Below, one piece after another: positions 1 through 12,115 of a DNA stretch of 64,000 bases (its first letter is position 1; every line of letters starts with the position of its first letter). Position numbers and translations under genes: made by a program. The DNA is from Zygaena filipendulae (taxonomy: Eukaryota > Arthropoda > Insecta > Lepidoptera > Zygaenidae). Location of the stretch: assembly GCA_907165275.2 (NCBI GenBank), contig OU015660.1:10914501-10978500 (forward strand), in the 5' to 3' direction. The notes beneath the pieces are model-generated. The model was not told the origin of the DNA. It ran no database searches and saw only the letters and a list, made by a program, of their open reading frames with translations.

Positions 1-149
1 AGAAACACGCAAACATTTACAAGAAAAAGACACCATAAATCCTAAGTAAACTTTGCAATCCATACACTTTCCTAATCACCACATGCATACGCAACCGGCT
101 TCACTTCGTTGTTCGAGACGTTCTGTCTTTAGTTTTTATTTGTTCTGAG

Positions 150-300
150 CCCGAACCGACAACTTGGCGAAGGTTGCGGAAGCCGAGACGCCATTGGATG
201 TGGGAAGCTGAGGACCGGTCGTTGTGGTGATTCTTTGGGGAGATCTCTGTCCAGCAGTGGACATCTTTCGGCTGATATGATGATTCATAAAATATATCTG
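150..300 (+). mobile_element. Degenerate RTE-like LINE 3' end
   Basis: Plus-strand reading gives fragments such as WGDLCPAVDIFRLI just before a short ATGATG-rich tail. This resembles the C-terminal end of lepidopteran RTE-type LINEs, which often end in a 'cagcagtggac...gatgatgat' sequence. In-frame stops break it, and no reverse transcriptase is present. Assignment rests on remembered family resemblance only. Confidence 0.35.
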
Positions 301-2282
301 GTTGCCGCGGCTTTCTCCGCTTGGGCTTTTGTAAATAAGTTCTGTAAACGATAATAGTCAAATTGCATAAAAATCTTTTTTGTAATTTATAGAAGGAGAC
401 GGTCAATAACAGGCTTTATTTTGCAACAAATTCTGTTTTTGCAAACGACGGAAACTATATAATTAGTACTCATAATATGATACATTTACCTAGCTACTCA
501 TTCGTCTGAGCCTATATAGCTAATGCTGAGTTGGTGACCTTTTCAGCAGAGCATGCAAGAAAACTTGGGTTTTGGGTTTAGATTAGGTACTTCTTAAATG
601 TTTGTTTATTATTCTTGTGTGTTTTGCAGAAATAAATTTTATTCTATTCTATTCTAAATAAATACTTATGAAGATAGTAGGTGTAAGTGGCACATATAGG
701 CAGACCTACCTGTAGGTTATTCACCCACGTAAACTCACGTTCTTTGTTAAGATTTTCTCTGTGATTTATATAATCACAGAATTGAGAATATCTGTGTTGA
801 ATTTTTATTACCGCATGAACATTTATTTTTATTATCGAGTGCAGGGAGGGTACCTACCTACTGGTATATTATAATATCATTACCAGGTATTTAAAAATGA
901 ATTAAAATATTATTCAACTAAAAATAATCTAATAAATGTTAAATGTTTTCAGTATCTAGGTACAATATATTTTTTGTTCAAATTTAGAAAAAATACAACT
1001 TTATGAACCTTTTAAGGATAACCTCACATACTAGTCTCCGTTGTTTCAATTTATTCAAATAGTCAAATATCAAATATTAAACGTTTGACACAAAAGAAAG
1101 ATCCGAATTTTCACCGGCCTTCGTAACATTTCGAGAATAATAGACGCCATTTTGTATATTTGACAGTAAAGTGTAGATTGAGGTTTTCAAAATATATCGG
1201 TTTTTTTTAAATTCAATCGCGTTGCTTTGTCTATCAAGTCACACATTGTCATTGGCACAATTACTTAAAAGTTGCCATTTAATAAAAAAGAAGAAGAAGA
1301 AGAGGTGTAGATATAAAAACCGCGTAGGTATATTTCACAGTAAAAGTGACAGTAAGTATGTATGTATAAAATAAAAAAACGCTTTTGAATTTGTAGGTAG
1401 GTACTATAAGACATAAGTTCGCTTGCCGGTACATATGAAGGCATGTGAAGGGTTCCTCAGTGAGAAAGAACGTTCACCATTATGAGTATTTTTATGTTTG
1501 TGAAATTGTGAGTTTGTGACGTTGTAGGTCTCTGGATCTACTGAACCGATTTTGAAGATTCTTTCACTTATAAAAAGCTACAGTGATCTTGAGTGACATA
1601 GGCTACTTTTTATTCCGGAAGTCCCGCGGGTACTCCGGAGTTTGTGAGTTTGTAATCTCTGGATCTACTAAACCGATTTTGATGATTCTTTCACTTATAG
1701 GAAGCTTCAGCGATCCTGAGTGACATATAATATAGCTATATGAAAGTTAATTTTTCACTTTTCAAAAAAATGATACGTATATATACCTAAGAACCTAATG
1801 TTTTTTATAGCAATAATGAGGCGTCTTAAAATTGTATACCTACTTAATTAATTTGCACAAACGACTTAGACAAAACGTCATTAAAAAGTCAAAATAAAGA
1901 TGAAAGAAAAAGAGAACTTATGAACAAAAAAACAATCTCGTTGAATAAAATAAATTAAAAAATCTTTCCAATAATTTCGTATCAAAACATAATTATTTTG
2001 TATCGGGAACGCGGGCAAATTAAACTGGCATTCTCTTTGAAGCCGGAGCCAATTGGTCGGAACGCTTAGACAAAAGACTCAATTGACCATTTTCTCACGT
2101 GAGCGAGTCGCAAAGTCAGCGGGATACGTGCCTCCTGTGACGTGCGATATAAGAAAATTTAAGGAAAACCAACTATAAATTAAATTGAAATCGTTATATT
2201 ATATTAGTAACATCGAGTGAAACCGTGTGGAATAACTACTAAGAGTACATTTACTGCCCCTTCTCTCTGACTTCTGATCTAT
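301..2282. other. Non-coding stretch, no gene seen
   Basis: AT-rich DNA without credible exons. It holds a short AAG microsatellite (about 1288-1303), GTAGGTA-type simple repeats, and the Helitron-related segment listed separately at 1496-1735. Confidence 0.6.
1496..1735 (+). mobile_element. Helitron-related repeat, two partial body units
   Basis: Two tandem partial units share 'tctggatctact(g/a)aaccgattttga' followed by 'attctttcacttata'. The first continues into a GC-rich 'tcccgcgggtactccgg' body. This matches the body of the Helitron family but has no CTAG end, so it is a broken copy. Confidence 0.5.
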
Positions 2283-2334
2283 TTTAACCAACTTCCAAAA
2301 TGGAGGAGGTTCTGTATTCGGCTGTGTTTTTTTT
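2283..2334 (+). mobile_element. End fragment of the ACCGACTTCC repeat family
   Basis: 'taaccaacttccaaaatgga' followed by 'ggaggttct' and a T-run is a slightly diverged copy of the terminus seen at 15948 and, reversed, at 8850 and 33956. Only the tip is present. Confidence 0.5.
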
Positions 2335-2674
2335 AGAATTAAAATTAAGTATAAGTAAATAGGTAGGTAAGTACCTATAGATGTATATCTAAATTAGCTA
2401 ATGTATGCGCCAGAGATGCTTGTGCTTTTAGTTCCTTAGTTTTTGACCAGGTGACGCTCTTTGACAATGTCCAAACATTGATATTATTGTTTTTAGCGAG
2501 TGGCGTCAGCGCGACCCGATGAAGCTTCTTCAACGTCTCTCCCACAAAAGCTCTATTGATAAGTGATAGCTATTTTATACATATTATATTATCTAATAAA
2601 CATTATTGAATACAAAATCACAATAGAGATTATAAAAAGACTTGACTAACAATAATACCTCCATGTATCCTGCA

Positions 2675-2908
2675 GGGCAATTATGTAACTTTTGTTGCCA
2701 TCATATTTCAGTTTCAATCAGAAAAATTGCGACTTTGTGATTCATTTATCATATTTAGGCAGCTTCAACTTTTGAAGTAGGTATGTTTATTTTGGTTGAT
2801 TGCTAAATATTGTAAGTGTCAAAACGTACATATTAATTATAATTGCAAAACCACCATACTTTTGATTGCAACCAAAAAATGATAGAATCAAAAGTTACAT
2901 AACAGCCC
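2675..2908. mobile_element. MITE-like element, about 234 bp
   Basis: The ends form an imperfect inverted repeat of about 38 bp. The left reads GGGCAATTATGTAACTTTTG; the right, reversed, reads GGGCTGTTATGTAACTTTTG. No coding capacity. A partial second copy of its left part lies at 51838-51986. I see no convincing target duplication, so the superfamily is open. Confidence 0.55.
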
Positions 2909-4212
2909 CTTAGTGGCTGTAATAGAACACAACCTCAATAAAAGTGATAGTTACATTAGGTGTACGGTGAAGAAAATTAAAAGAGGACGCTTAATCGCGG
3001 TCCAGCTGTAGGTATTAATTAAAGTATAAATACATTAGCCGTCACTGGAGTGATGTAGACACAAGCGCAAATAAATAAAGAAAATTTCCCCAGAGTTTCT
3101 TTTTTTTTTCTAAATTAAATTACCTACCTAGATGGACTTTCGCCGCAACTTTCGCGCATAGTGTATTTTAGCCAGTGTCAACTAAGTAACAATGAAAATA
3201 AATGATCTTATTAGCTTCTGCACGGTCGTAATTTGAAAATTATAGATTTATTTGTTATTTTTTTTTATGAAGATCAACAAACAGCTCTTTAAGAAAATTA
3301 AGTAATTATTACTAGTATACCGTATAAAGTACAAATATAGTCAATTATAGGTTTACGCTGATTGAAATTAACAGTTTAAACACCAAAAGCAGAATAAAAA
3401 ACATCACTTTTAAAGGACCGATAGTAATATCAATGTTTCTTTTTATTAACTTAGACGTAATTAAGTCGCCATAATGCACCACAGTATATATTCAGAAACC
3501 TGCCGCAAATGCATTTATGCGAGAAAATTCTTGTCATTTTCCACTCTTCTGTCTTTAGGTCCAATTTCAGTTGAATATTTGCAGCTGTGTCTACATTACA
3601 GTCATGTTGTGAAGCTAGGATTGATTAACCTCGTCTAAAAACAAAATAGTCAATTCCATTCACTATCATGTCTTAGGTACCTACATTTTAGAAAAACTAT
3701 TGGAAAATAAAGGGAAAAACTTAAAAATGAAACACAACACAAAAATATACCTGTAAGAAATTATTTAAAACTGTGATTTCAAACATAAAAAGCAGATTTT
3801 TAAACTTTAAAAAAAAATCTCAAGTTTTTTATTGTTTGTTTGTATGCGGCTCGTAACAGCTACTGAACAAAGCTGGACGAGACAAGAATACGTAAAGAAA
3901 TCCTGTATTATGTGGATTCCGTGTATTCTGGGACACTGTCGCTGGTAAAACCACATGCTTATATTATAACCAGTGAAAAAGAAATTTTACAGCCAGTTAC
4001 AAACTTTTGTCGTCCGCTCAATAGCCTCGAGGGCTCTTTATTCCCTATTAAGCCCTCTATAATGTTATTTGTGGGGACCTGGATAGTTTGAGATTTCCCC
4101 AAGGCCTCTTAAGTGGTATTACTCTGTGAAATGTGACGGCACCGATAGGGGCTCTACGAGAATTATTGTGTGTGACGAAGGTACCTGACAACAAATTAAA
4201 TACACAATGTTA
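2909..4212. other. Non-coding stretch, nothing recognised
   Basis: AT-rich DNA without credible open frames, RNA genes or strong repeats on either strand. Confidence 0.5.
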
Positions 4213-4426
4213 TCCTCACATATTATAAAACAAAGTCCTCCGCCGCGTCTGTCTGTCCGACCGTCTGTTTGCGATAATCTTAAAAACTACTGAATGGATT
4301 CTCATGTGGTTTTCAGCGAATAGATAGAGTGATTCAAGAGGAAGGTTTATACGTAGGTATAGTTTATCCTGGAATTTCCGCGAGAACTGCGATATTATCG
4401 TAAGTGAAACCGTGGGGGACAGCTAG
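4213..4426 (+). mobile_element. Helitron, non-autonomous copy
   Basis: Begins A|TCCTCACATATTATAAAA and ends GGGGGACAGCTAG|T, matching the 5'-TC / CTRR-3' rule with insertion between A and T. The body is diverged. Confidence 0.65.
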
Positions 4427-4939
4427 TTATATTATACACTATTTAGCTAGTTATATTATACTATAAGTATAGATAAAGATTATTTTAGGTCTTTGATATA
4501 GATGTTTTAGCTTCTTACCCAAATCACAGTCTCTCATTTCGGGCAAGAAAACTAGCCATGTTAACTACAGACAAGTGTGATTACATTGGTGCAGTAGGTA
4601 CGTAATATATCAGAAGTACCAAGCACGAATTTAAAATTTGATAATCTGAAGAAGACATTTTCATTTCACACGTATATCTTTAATTAACGTTATCTTTTCA
4701 AAAAATGTTTTATATTTACTATTAAGGCATGCAGGACTCGTAATAAAGTAATTCGAACTTCCTCATTGACCATACAATTCTAATAGAACTGTTGAAGATA
4801 ATACAAAAGTAATGAACATGATAGATACGTACTGGCAGTCACCACGCCTGGATAGAATTTTTCGCAATTCATATTAGACTGACGAACATAAAAACAAAAA
4901 TGCTAATTAAAATCGCTACAAGTTATCAAAACACAAACA

Positions 4940-4951
4940 CACTGGGAAAAA
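4940..4951 (+). repeat. Left terminal inverted repeat of the CACTA-like element
   Basis: CACTGGGAAAAA, followed within a few bases by the first ACACGGCT motif. The flank to the left ends in ...AAACA. Confidence 0.65.
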
Positions 4952-4954
4952 TAC

Positions 4955-7143
4955 ACGGCTTTTGAACACGGCTACGTTTTGCGTAGCCGTGCAAACGGTT
5001 CTGACAACCGAGTTTGGCAGCCGTGTAAAGAACCGTGTACACGGCTACATGAAACGTAGCCGTGTAAGCGGTTAAGATAGCCGCTTTAGACGGTTACGTG
5101 TACCATGTTCGTAATTTTTTCAGCCGTGTTGAAATCCTAGCCGTGTAAAATTACACGGCTACCTTTTGACTCGGTTGTCGGAGCGGTGTGCACACAACAA
5201 ACACGGCCTCGGTAACGTTGTTGACACGGTACGGTGCACCGCGTGCTTATCACGTTAGCCGTGTCATATATTAAACTTGCTAACATGGCTGTCGGAGCCG
5301 TATAGACACGGTACAGCAGGTCGTGTGCTTATCAAAACTTGGCCACGTTAGCCGTGTCATATAATAAACTTTCTAACACGGCTGTCGGAGCCGTTCTATA
5401 AACGGTACAGCTGGCCGTGTGCATAACATAACTTGTTCCCGTTACCCGTGTCATATATTTAACTTGCAAACACGGCTGTCGAAGCCGTTTAGACACGATA
5501 CAGCAGATCGTGTGCTCGTCAAAACTTGGCTATGTTAGCCGTGTCATACAATAAACTTGCTAACACGGCTGTCGGAGCCGTTCTATAAAGGGTACAGCTG
5601 GTTGTGTGCTTATCAAAACCTGGCCACGTTAGCCGTGTCATATATTAAACTTGCTAACACGGCTGTCGGAGCCGTTAAGACACGATACAGCAGGTCGTGT
5701 GCTTTTCAAACCTTGGCTACGTTAGCCGTGTCATACAATAAACTTGCTAACACGGCTGTCGGAGCCGTTCTATAAAGGGTACAGCTGGTTGTGTGCTTAT
5801 CAAAACCTGGCCACGTTAGCCATGTCATATATTAAACTTGCTAACACGGCTGTCGGAGCCGTTCTGTAAATGGTACAGCTGGCCGTGTGCAGAACATAAC
5901 TTGTTTACGTTAGCCATGTCATATAATAAACTTGCAAACACGGCTGTCGAAGCCGTTAAGACACGATACAGCAGGTCGTGTGCTTTTCAAACTTTGGCTA
6001 CGTTAGCCGTGTCATACAATAAACTTGCTAACACGGCTGTTGGAGCCGTTCTATAAAGGGTACAGTTGGTTGTGTGCTTATCAAAACCTGGCCACGTTAG
6101 CCGTGTCATATATTAAACTTGCTAACACGGCTGTCGGAGCCGTTCTATAAAGGGTACAGCTGGTTGTGTGCTTATCAAAACCTGGCCACGTTAGCCGTGT
6201 CATATATTAAACTTGCTAACACGGCTGTCTGAACCGTTCTGTAAATGGTACAGCTGGCCGTGTGCAGAACATAACTTGTTTACGTTAGCCGTGTAATATA
6301 TTAAATTTGCTAACACGGCCGTCGGAGCCGTTTGGACACGATACAGCAGGTCTTGTGCTTATCAAAACTTGGCTACGTTAGCCGTGTCAGAAATGAACCA
6401 CGCAAACATGGCTGTCGTAGCCGTTATATACCTAAACGGTACAGCGGACCGTGTGCAAAACAAAACTTGTTTACGTTAGCCGTGTCATTAATTATCTTGC
6501 AAATACGGCTGTCGGAGCCGTTTAGACACGATACAGCAGGTCTTGTGCTTATCAAAACTTGGCTACGTTAGCCGTGTCAGAAATGAACCACGCAAACATG
6601 GCTGTCGTAGCCGTTATATACCTAAACGGTACAGCGGACCGTGTGCAAAACAAAACTTGTTTACGTTAGCCGTGTCATTAATTATCTTGCAAACACGGCT
6701 GTCGGAGCCGTTTAGACACGATACAGCAGGTCTTGTGCTTATCAAAACTTGGCTACGTTAGCCGTGTCAGAAATGAACCACGCAAACATGGCTGTCGTAG
6801 CCGTTATATACCTAAACGGTACAGCGGACCGTGTGCAAAACAAAACTTGTTTACGTTAGCCGTGTCATTAATTATCTTGCAAATACGGCTGTCGGAGCCG
6901 TTTAGACACGATACAGCAGGTCGTGCGCTTATCAACACTTGACTACGTTAGCCGTGTCAGAAATGAACCACGCAAACATGGCTGTCGTAGCCGTTATATA
7001 CCTAAACGGTACAGCGGACCGTGTGCAAAACAAAACTTGTTTACGTTAGCCGTGTCATTAATTATCTTGCAAACACGGCTGTCGGAGCCGTTTAGACACG
7101 ATACAGCAGGTCGTGTGCTTATCAACACTTGGCTACGTTAGCC
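4955..7143. repeat. Left subterminal tandem array (~95-bp monomers, 190-bp dimers)
   Basis: Roughly twenty-plus copies of a monomer of about 94-95 bp, each carrying ACACGGCTGTCGGAGCCGT and, later, GTTAGCCGTGTCAT. The first 200 bases are irregular. From about 6330 the monomers alternate in two forms, giving a near-identical 190-bp dimer repeated about four times (homologous positions 6543, 6733, 6923). Open frames here are by-products of the period and not genes. The motif probably serves as a binding site for the element's transposase, by analogy with plant CACTA elements. Confidence 0.9.
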
Positions 7144-7689
7144 TCTTATGGAATGGCTGTGTGTTAATAACAGCGCCATCTTTGATTCCAGACTGGAACC
7201 ACTAGATGGTTTATCTAGGTAAGATCATCATCAGCTAATTTAGCAAGTAGTTTAGGATTAAGCCGACAGAGGGCGTTATAATCCGAACCGCTTAGTATGA
7301 GCTTTGCAAATAATTATACAAATTTTGCAAATAATTATTACACAAAAGAAGGAATAACACGCCGTTTTTACTGTCTGCAACCTAACCCTGAAGCCGTTCA
7401 CATTCCTTCAGTGAACATAATCCTTTTTTGCCACATGAGTGTCTTATCTGATAAATGTGACTCACTGATATCTGATGCATGTTCAGCTTCAGACATGCAG
7501 TCTAAGGAGAGAATCCACCCTAGAAAAAAGCGGCCAAGTGCGGACTCGCCCATGAAGGGTTCCGTAGCAGCAAGTAACATTAATATAAAAGTTCTTGTAG
7601 TTCGTTGTAACTTTGATCGATGTTTTAATAATATTGTAATTTTTTATTGCGGTTTACGATCTATGACGTATTAAAAAAACTACTTACTA
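7144..7689. other. Spacer inside the giant element, no gene recognised
   Basis: A 125-codon open frame (7297-7674) exists, but it has no domain resemblance and biased, repeat-like composition. I treat it as chance. Confidence 0.5.
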
Positions 7690-8850
7690 GATCTCGTTCA
7701 AACCTAGACCGATACCGATTTAATCCAAAAGACAAAAACACACGTAATTATTATTGGTTTGTGCTACCACTGATCGGTTTGAATTCGGTGACAAGCCCGC
7801 TGGTGTCTGCCCACTTGGGTCGTTCTGCTTACGAAGAGCTGGTGGCGGGAGTCGACTGAGCCCATCTACCCCCTCCATATTCATACCTACCTATCAGTGG
7901 TAGCACAAACCAATAATAATATTACGTGTGTTTTTGTCTTTTGGATTAAATTGGTATTTTGTTATTTATAGCTTTTTATTTTTAGCTTTTTTAATTTGTG
8001 TTTTTGAAAGTCGGTTTTAATGTTTTTGTTAAAATTTTGTTTATTTCTCGATTTTAAGTGACATAGTTCGCAATTTCTCTAAGTTACAATAGCCTAATGT
8101 CAACTGCTCATCGCCTTTTACAAAATATTGCCTTTCCCGACGCAGGGACGTTAATTATTGAGGAGTTCTCCTAGTACATCACTAACAGTTCCACTTCACC
8201 ATATACATTGTGACGAGCATAAATTGTTTAGAACCCATATTAAAGGTAACGATTCGGAACCTGTGAAATACCTATTATTGAGTAGTTCCGATAACCATCT
8301 GTGGTCTTCATCATCAGTTCCACTTCTTCAAATTTTGCTTTCCGAAAGCAAATACACGATTTACTATAAAAATACAAAAATCGCTATAGGTGTACCTATA
8401 ATTTTTGAAGAGTTCCCTCAATTACTCCAAGATTCCACCATCAGATCTTGACTATCCCCTTTTAAACAAAAAAACAATTTTCGAAATCGCTCCAATCAGA
8501 ACGTACTATTGTTGAATAGTTCCGATGACCATCTGTGGTCTTCATCATCAGTTCCACTTCTTCAAATTTTGCTTTCCAAAAGCAAATGAACGATTTACTA
8601 TCAAAAATACCCAAATCGCTATAGGTGTGCCTATAATTTTTGATGAGTTCCCTCGATTTCTCCAAAATTTCATCATCAGATCCCGACTTGGTGGCAATGG
8701 GACCTAATTGGGAGTATACCCTTTCAAACAAAAAAAGAATTTTCCAAATTGGACCAACCGCCTTCGAGTACTCGGTGAACATACATAAAAAAAAAACATA
8801 CATACAATCGAACATAGAACCTCCTCCCTTTTGGAAGTCGGTTAAAAAGA
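7690..8850. mobile_element. 1.2-kb ACCGACTTCC element, copy A
   Basis: The left end is a snapback: 'ataccgatttaatccaaaag' through 'ccactgatcggt' (7710-7785) is mirrored at about 7890-7965. The remainder holds degenerate repeats of a unit of about 250-290 bp containing 'tcttcatcatcagttccact' and 'ttccctcgatttctcc'. The right end reads 'ttttggaagtcggttaaaaa'. The outermost left copy of ACCGACTTCC appears lost. Same orientation as the copy at 32711. No protein is encoded; class unknown. Confidence 0.7.
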
Positions 8851-9699
8851 AACGCATCGCACCGCGCCATGTCGCATCACGCATCCGCCACCACCGGGCG
8901 GATGCGTATTGCGTGGCGCGTGGCGCGGCTCGCGGCCCAGCCGCCCAGCCAATGGCAGTCGTTGAATGCTAGGTACCTACTCACTCTCTCGCAAAAACGA
9001 CAATACAATCGACGTGGACAACAGAATAGATTATTCAATAATGAATTAACTATAGGTAATATGTACAGAGAAAAATTCTAATATTTAAAAATTTCATGCA
9101 CCATGTTAGGTTAGCATCGTAGGTTAGTAACGTAAGCATCCATCAAAAAATTCAATGGCAATTGGCAATATTAAAATTTGAAACAATGTATTTATAGACT
9201 ATATTATAATAAATTTTTTTAAACGGTCAAGTTGTCTTTCAGAGACTGAACACACGTAGGGACATGTTTATTTATTAAAAATATTCCTCATAAATGTTAT
9301 TTTTGAGATATTTAAAGCTATATCGTAATTCGTAGCCCGTAAAGAACATGTTCAAACTTGTTCCCAATGTTCCCGCATTTCTACTTGAATGGGTGTGTAT
9401 ATATGTATGTATATGTATATCTATAGTATAATATATATGTAATAATATGTGTAGTATATACCACGTTTGTTTGGTTTCCACGACACAAGCTTATAGCTTA
9501 GTGTGCTGTGTGGGATCAAGTACATCTGTGTGTTGTGAAGTGGATTATTATTATAAAAAAAAATGAAGGTCACAAGTCGCAAAAGCACAACTGCTGACTG
9601 CAGAGTGCAGACTGTAGTGCAGACTCAAGATTCAAGACTGCTCAACCAAAAATTTATAAAAAGTAGGTAGGTAGGTACCTACCATCCATGTAGGTAGGT

Positions 9700-9768
9700 A
9701 CTTTTAATCTCGGAACTACCTCGGGAACTCCGAAATTAAAGCGGATGATACCCGCGGGGAACAGCTAG
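9700..9768 (+). mobile_element. Helitron 3' end fragment
   Basis: Only the last ~70 bp: 'tcgggaactccgaaatta' then a weakened hairpin and GGGGAACAGCTAG|T. Confidence 0.6.
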
Positions 9769-10607
9769 TATTCCTCATAAATACATCAATAGAAGTCTTC
9801 TGGAGGCCGAAACGTCCAGTAGGTACCTACCCAAACGGTGACTACCTAGTATACCTACCTACCTACGGAATTTTTATACCGGTAGCGTCCAGTAGACACA
9901 CGTTGTCTACAGACGAAACAGATTGGTAATTTTTCTACGTCGACGTGACGTCGATGCATACGAAGTAAAAAAGGTCGGCCTCTCAGACGAAAGAGGTCGG
10001 CCTTTTACCCACCTATTTTACTGGCTTTTTATACCCCAATGAGCCCCAGTGAAAAAAATCCGTAACTTTTGAATGACGCAATTTAATTTGCAATGACGAC
10101 TGATAAAAAAAACAAATGAAATAACTAATTTGTATACTGTTCAATTTCTTTTCTAATAGGTAGTAGGTATTCATTGAGGTCATTGAGTAGTAAATCAATG
10201 ATTGAGGTAGGTAGGTATTCATTTGTTCAAAACTTTACGAAAAATCAATAGTTTTGTAGCAAATTTATTTAAAATTTCATTTCACATCTATATTATAATA
10301 TATAGATAGGTAAGTAGGTACCTACCTCCCTAGTACCTACTATAATAAAAGAGTAGAATCCACGATTAAGTACCTTCAGCAGCGTAGTAGGTAGGTACCA
10401 TGTAGGTACCTACCTAAGTCGGTAGTTAGGTATTACACTTGGCTAATTTTGTCTCCTAAGTCATTCAGAAGCAAATTTGAAGCATCATACCTACTATCCT
10501 AACTTTTAGTTACTGAATGAAGCGCGGCGCGACGGAGTCGAAGGAATACGAGGATGGCTTCAGTATTGTATATTGTAGTATCCAAAAAATTGTCCTTTGC
10601 GGCCAAA

Positions 10608-10849
10608 AATTCTTTCACTAAAAAGAAGCTACAGTGGTCCTGAGTGACATAGGGTACTTTTGTCCCATCCCGGAATTCCCGCGGAAACTCCGGAGTTTGT
10701 AATATCTGAATCTACTGCACCGATTTTGAAAATTCTTTCACTTATAAGAAACTAAAGTAATCCTGAGTGACACAGTGACACACCCTTCATCCCGGAACTC
10801 CCACGAGAACTCCGAAACCACCGCGGGTGAAACCGCGGGGGTCAGCTAG
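10608..10849 (+). mobile_element. Helitron copy with two body units
   Basis: Ends ACCGCGGGTGAAACCGCGGG...CAGCTAG|T. It repeats the 'attctttcacttataagaa' unit twice, like the copy at 1496. The 5' end is not clear. Confidence 0.65.
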
Positions 10850-10952
10850 TTTTTATATAAACTCACTAACACTTGAAAGCCCTCATTTTTCTTCAGGAAA
10901 ATTTCGTAATTTTTGTCCCAAAGATAGGGCATAATATCTTTATAGTATAGTA

Positions 10953-11035
10953 CTAACTGTGCCCCGCGGCCTCACCCGCGTCAATTCCGGAGTTCCCGCG
11001 GGAATTCCGAGACAAAAAGTAAAGCACTAAGTTAC
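10953..11035 (-). mobile_element. Helitron 3' end fragment (reverse)
   Basis: Starts A|CTAACTGTGCCCCGCGG and runs through 'gttcccgcgggaattccgag', then loses similarity. Confidence 0.55.
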
Positions 11036-11261
11036 TCTTTATAACATCAGCTATCTGCCAGTGATAGTCTAAGTTTATTACTATTTACTAGGTAAGTATC
11101 CAATCTAAGATAACAAGATCAGAATTAAATGTTAGTGATACCTTACTAATTAATCGACTAGTGGACGATATTCATAGTTTATATAGAAAAATTAATTCCT
11201 TAGTAGGCTAGTTAGTAGGTACCTAGGTAGGTACATTGCAGTGAGTCGATAGAAAGTAAAA

Positions 11262-11630
11262 TGGCTACCGATAATTTTGATTTAAAAACGGCTCTTGTCT
11301 TATTTCCCATTATGACAGGAGTAGAGAATATTACAAAACAATTAATCAATGGGATCAAGTTATACGATTCTATGATTAATATTGCATCTAAACCTCTATT
11401 AATTGAATTTGCTTGAAAAACGCGACTTTAAGCCAGTGCAAAACTTCGTTTAACCTCTTAGTCCAAGTATTGTTCAGTTTATTGCCTGGTTGGGGATATG
11501 AAAAAATATCTTATCCCGAGAAAATCAGATGTCGCAATCCAGGCACAGTTGCAACGAGCAACGCAGGGGCACAAAAGTGTGCAATCATTTGGTTTAGAAT
11601 TAGAGGAACTTTTTGTTAATTATATATACT
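11262..11630 (+). pseudogene. LTR-retrotransposon Gag remnant
   Basis: An ATG-started frame at 11262 reads ATDNFDLKTALVLFPIM... and ends at a TGA near 11416. The similarity continues in another frame with PRKSDVAIQAQLQRATQGHK (about 11525-11585). The combination resembles the N-terminal half of insect LTR-retrotransposon Gag proteins. At least one frame break and further stops show it is dead. No protease, reverse transcriptase or LTR was found nearby. Probably a fragment nested in the giant element. Confidence 0.55.
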
Positions 11631-11689
11631 TAGTCTATACTCTATAGTCCAAAGTAACGATGATGAAAATAAGTACGAAATATTGCGTC

Positions 11690-12115
11690 CAATTAATGGT
11701 TCTTTGCCGCCGGCCGCGAATCAAAGCTCACGACATAGCAGACACGGACATGATTTACGCAGTAGTACCAACTACCACGGTGTAGTAGGTACGTAGGTAG
11801 GTATATAGGAACTTCCGGATCTGGCTCGCAAGAGCGGCGGTGATTTTGTCATGCCGCGCTGTGATTGGTGGACAACCGACGCGCGACGCCACGCGCTGAG
11901 AGTAGGTACCATTGACCGCCGCGCGCCGGCGCGGAAGGAACAGCGAACAACACTCTAGCGCTGACCGTTATTGCGCAAAATCAATGCGCAGAAGTCAAAA
12001 AATAGGATTCACAGGGGGGCTAGAGGGACGAGGGGTGTGCGTGCGTAGCGCCGGTTGGCAAGCTCGTCGTATTCCGTCCCCCGCCCCGATACGACGCTCC
12101 ACGGACTTCTGACTG
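11690..12115. other. CpG-rich island
   Basis: GC- and CpG-rich against AT-rich surroundings, with CCAAT-type boxes ('gattggtgg' near 11870). It contains a 66-codon arginine-rich open frame (11912-12112) that I regard as composition-driven. Could be a promoter or a remnant exon; undecided. Confidence 0.3.

Larger units (their letters stand above)
8851..11249. other. Non-coding interior of the giant element
   Basis: Holds a GC-rich patch (8860-8960), clusters of GTAGGTACCTACC simple repeats (about 9664-9700, 10310-10345, 10390-10435, 11210-11240) and the Helitron pieces listed separately. No credible exon seen. Confidence 0.5.

Noticed and set aside
5557..7141. Series of 69-79-codon open frames with the same protein repeated
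   Set aside because: They are frames through the ~95/190-bp tandem array. The repeat period explains them and no start or splice context supports a gene.
4955..7143. CRISPR-like array
   Set aside because: Units are fully repeated without unique spacers, the genome is eukaryotic and no cas genes exist.
8462..8884. 140-codon open frame on the minus strand (and its relatives at 15926-16324 and 33532-33828)
   Set aside because: The same frame recurs wherever the 1.2-kb ACCGACTTCC element occurs, both strands are partly open and it has no domain; it comes from the repeat.
11912..12112. Arginine-rich 66-codon frame in a CpG-rich patch
   Set aside because: Composition-driven; no homology pattern and no splice context.
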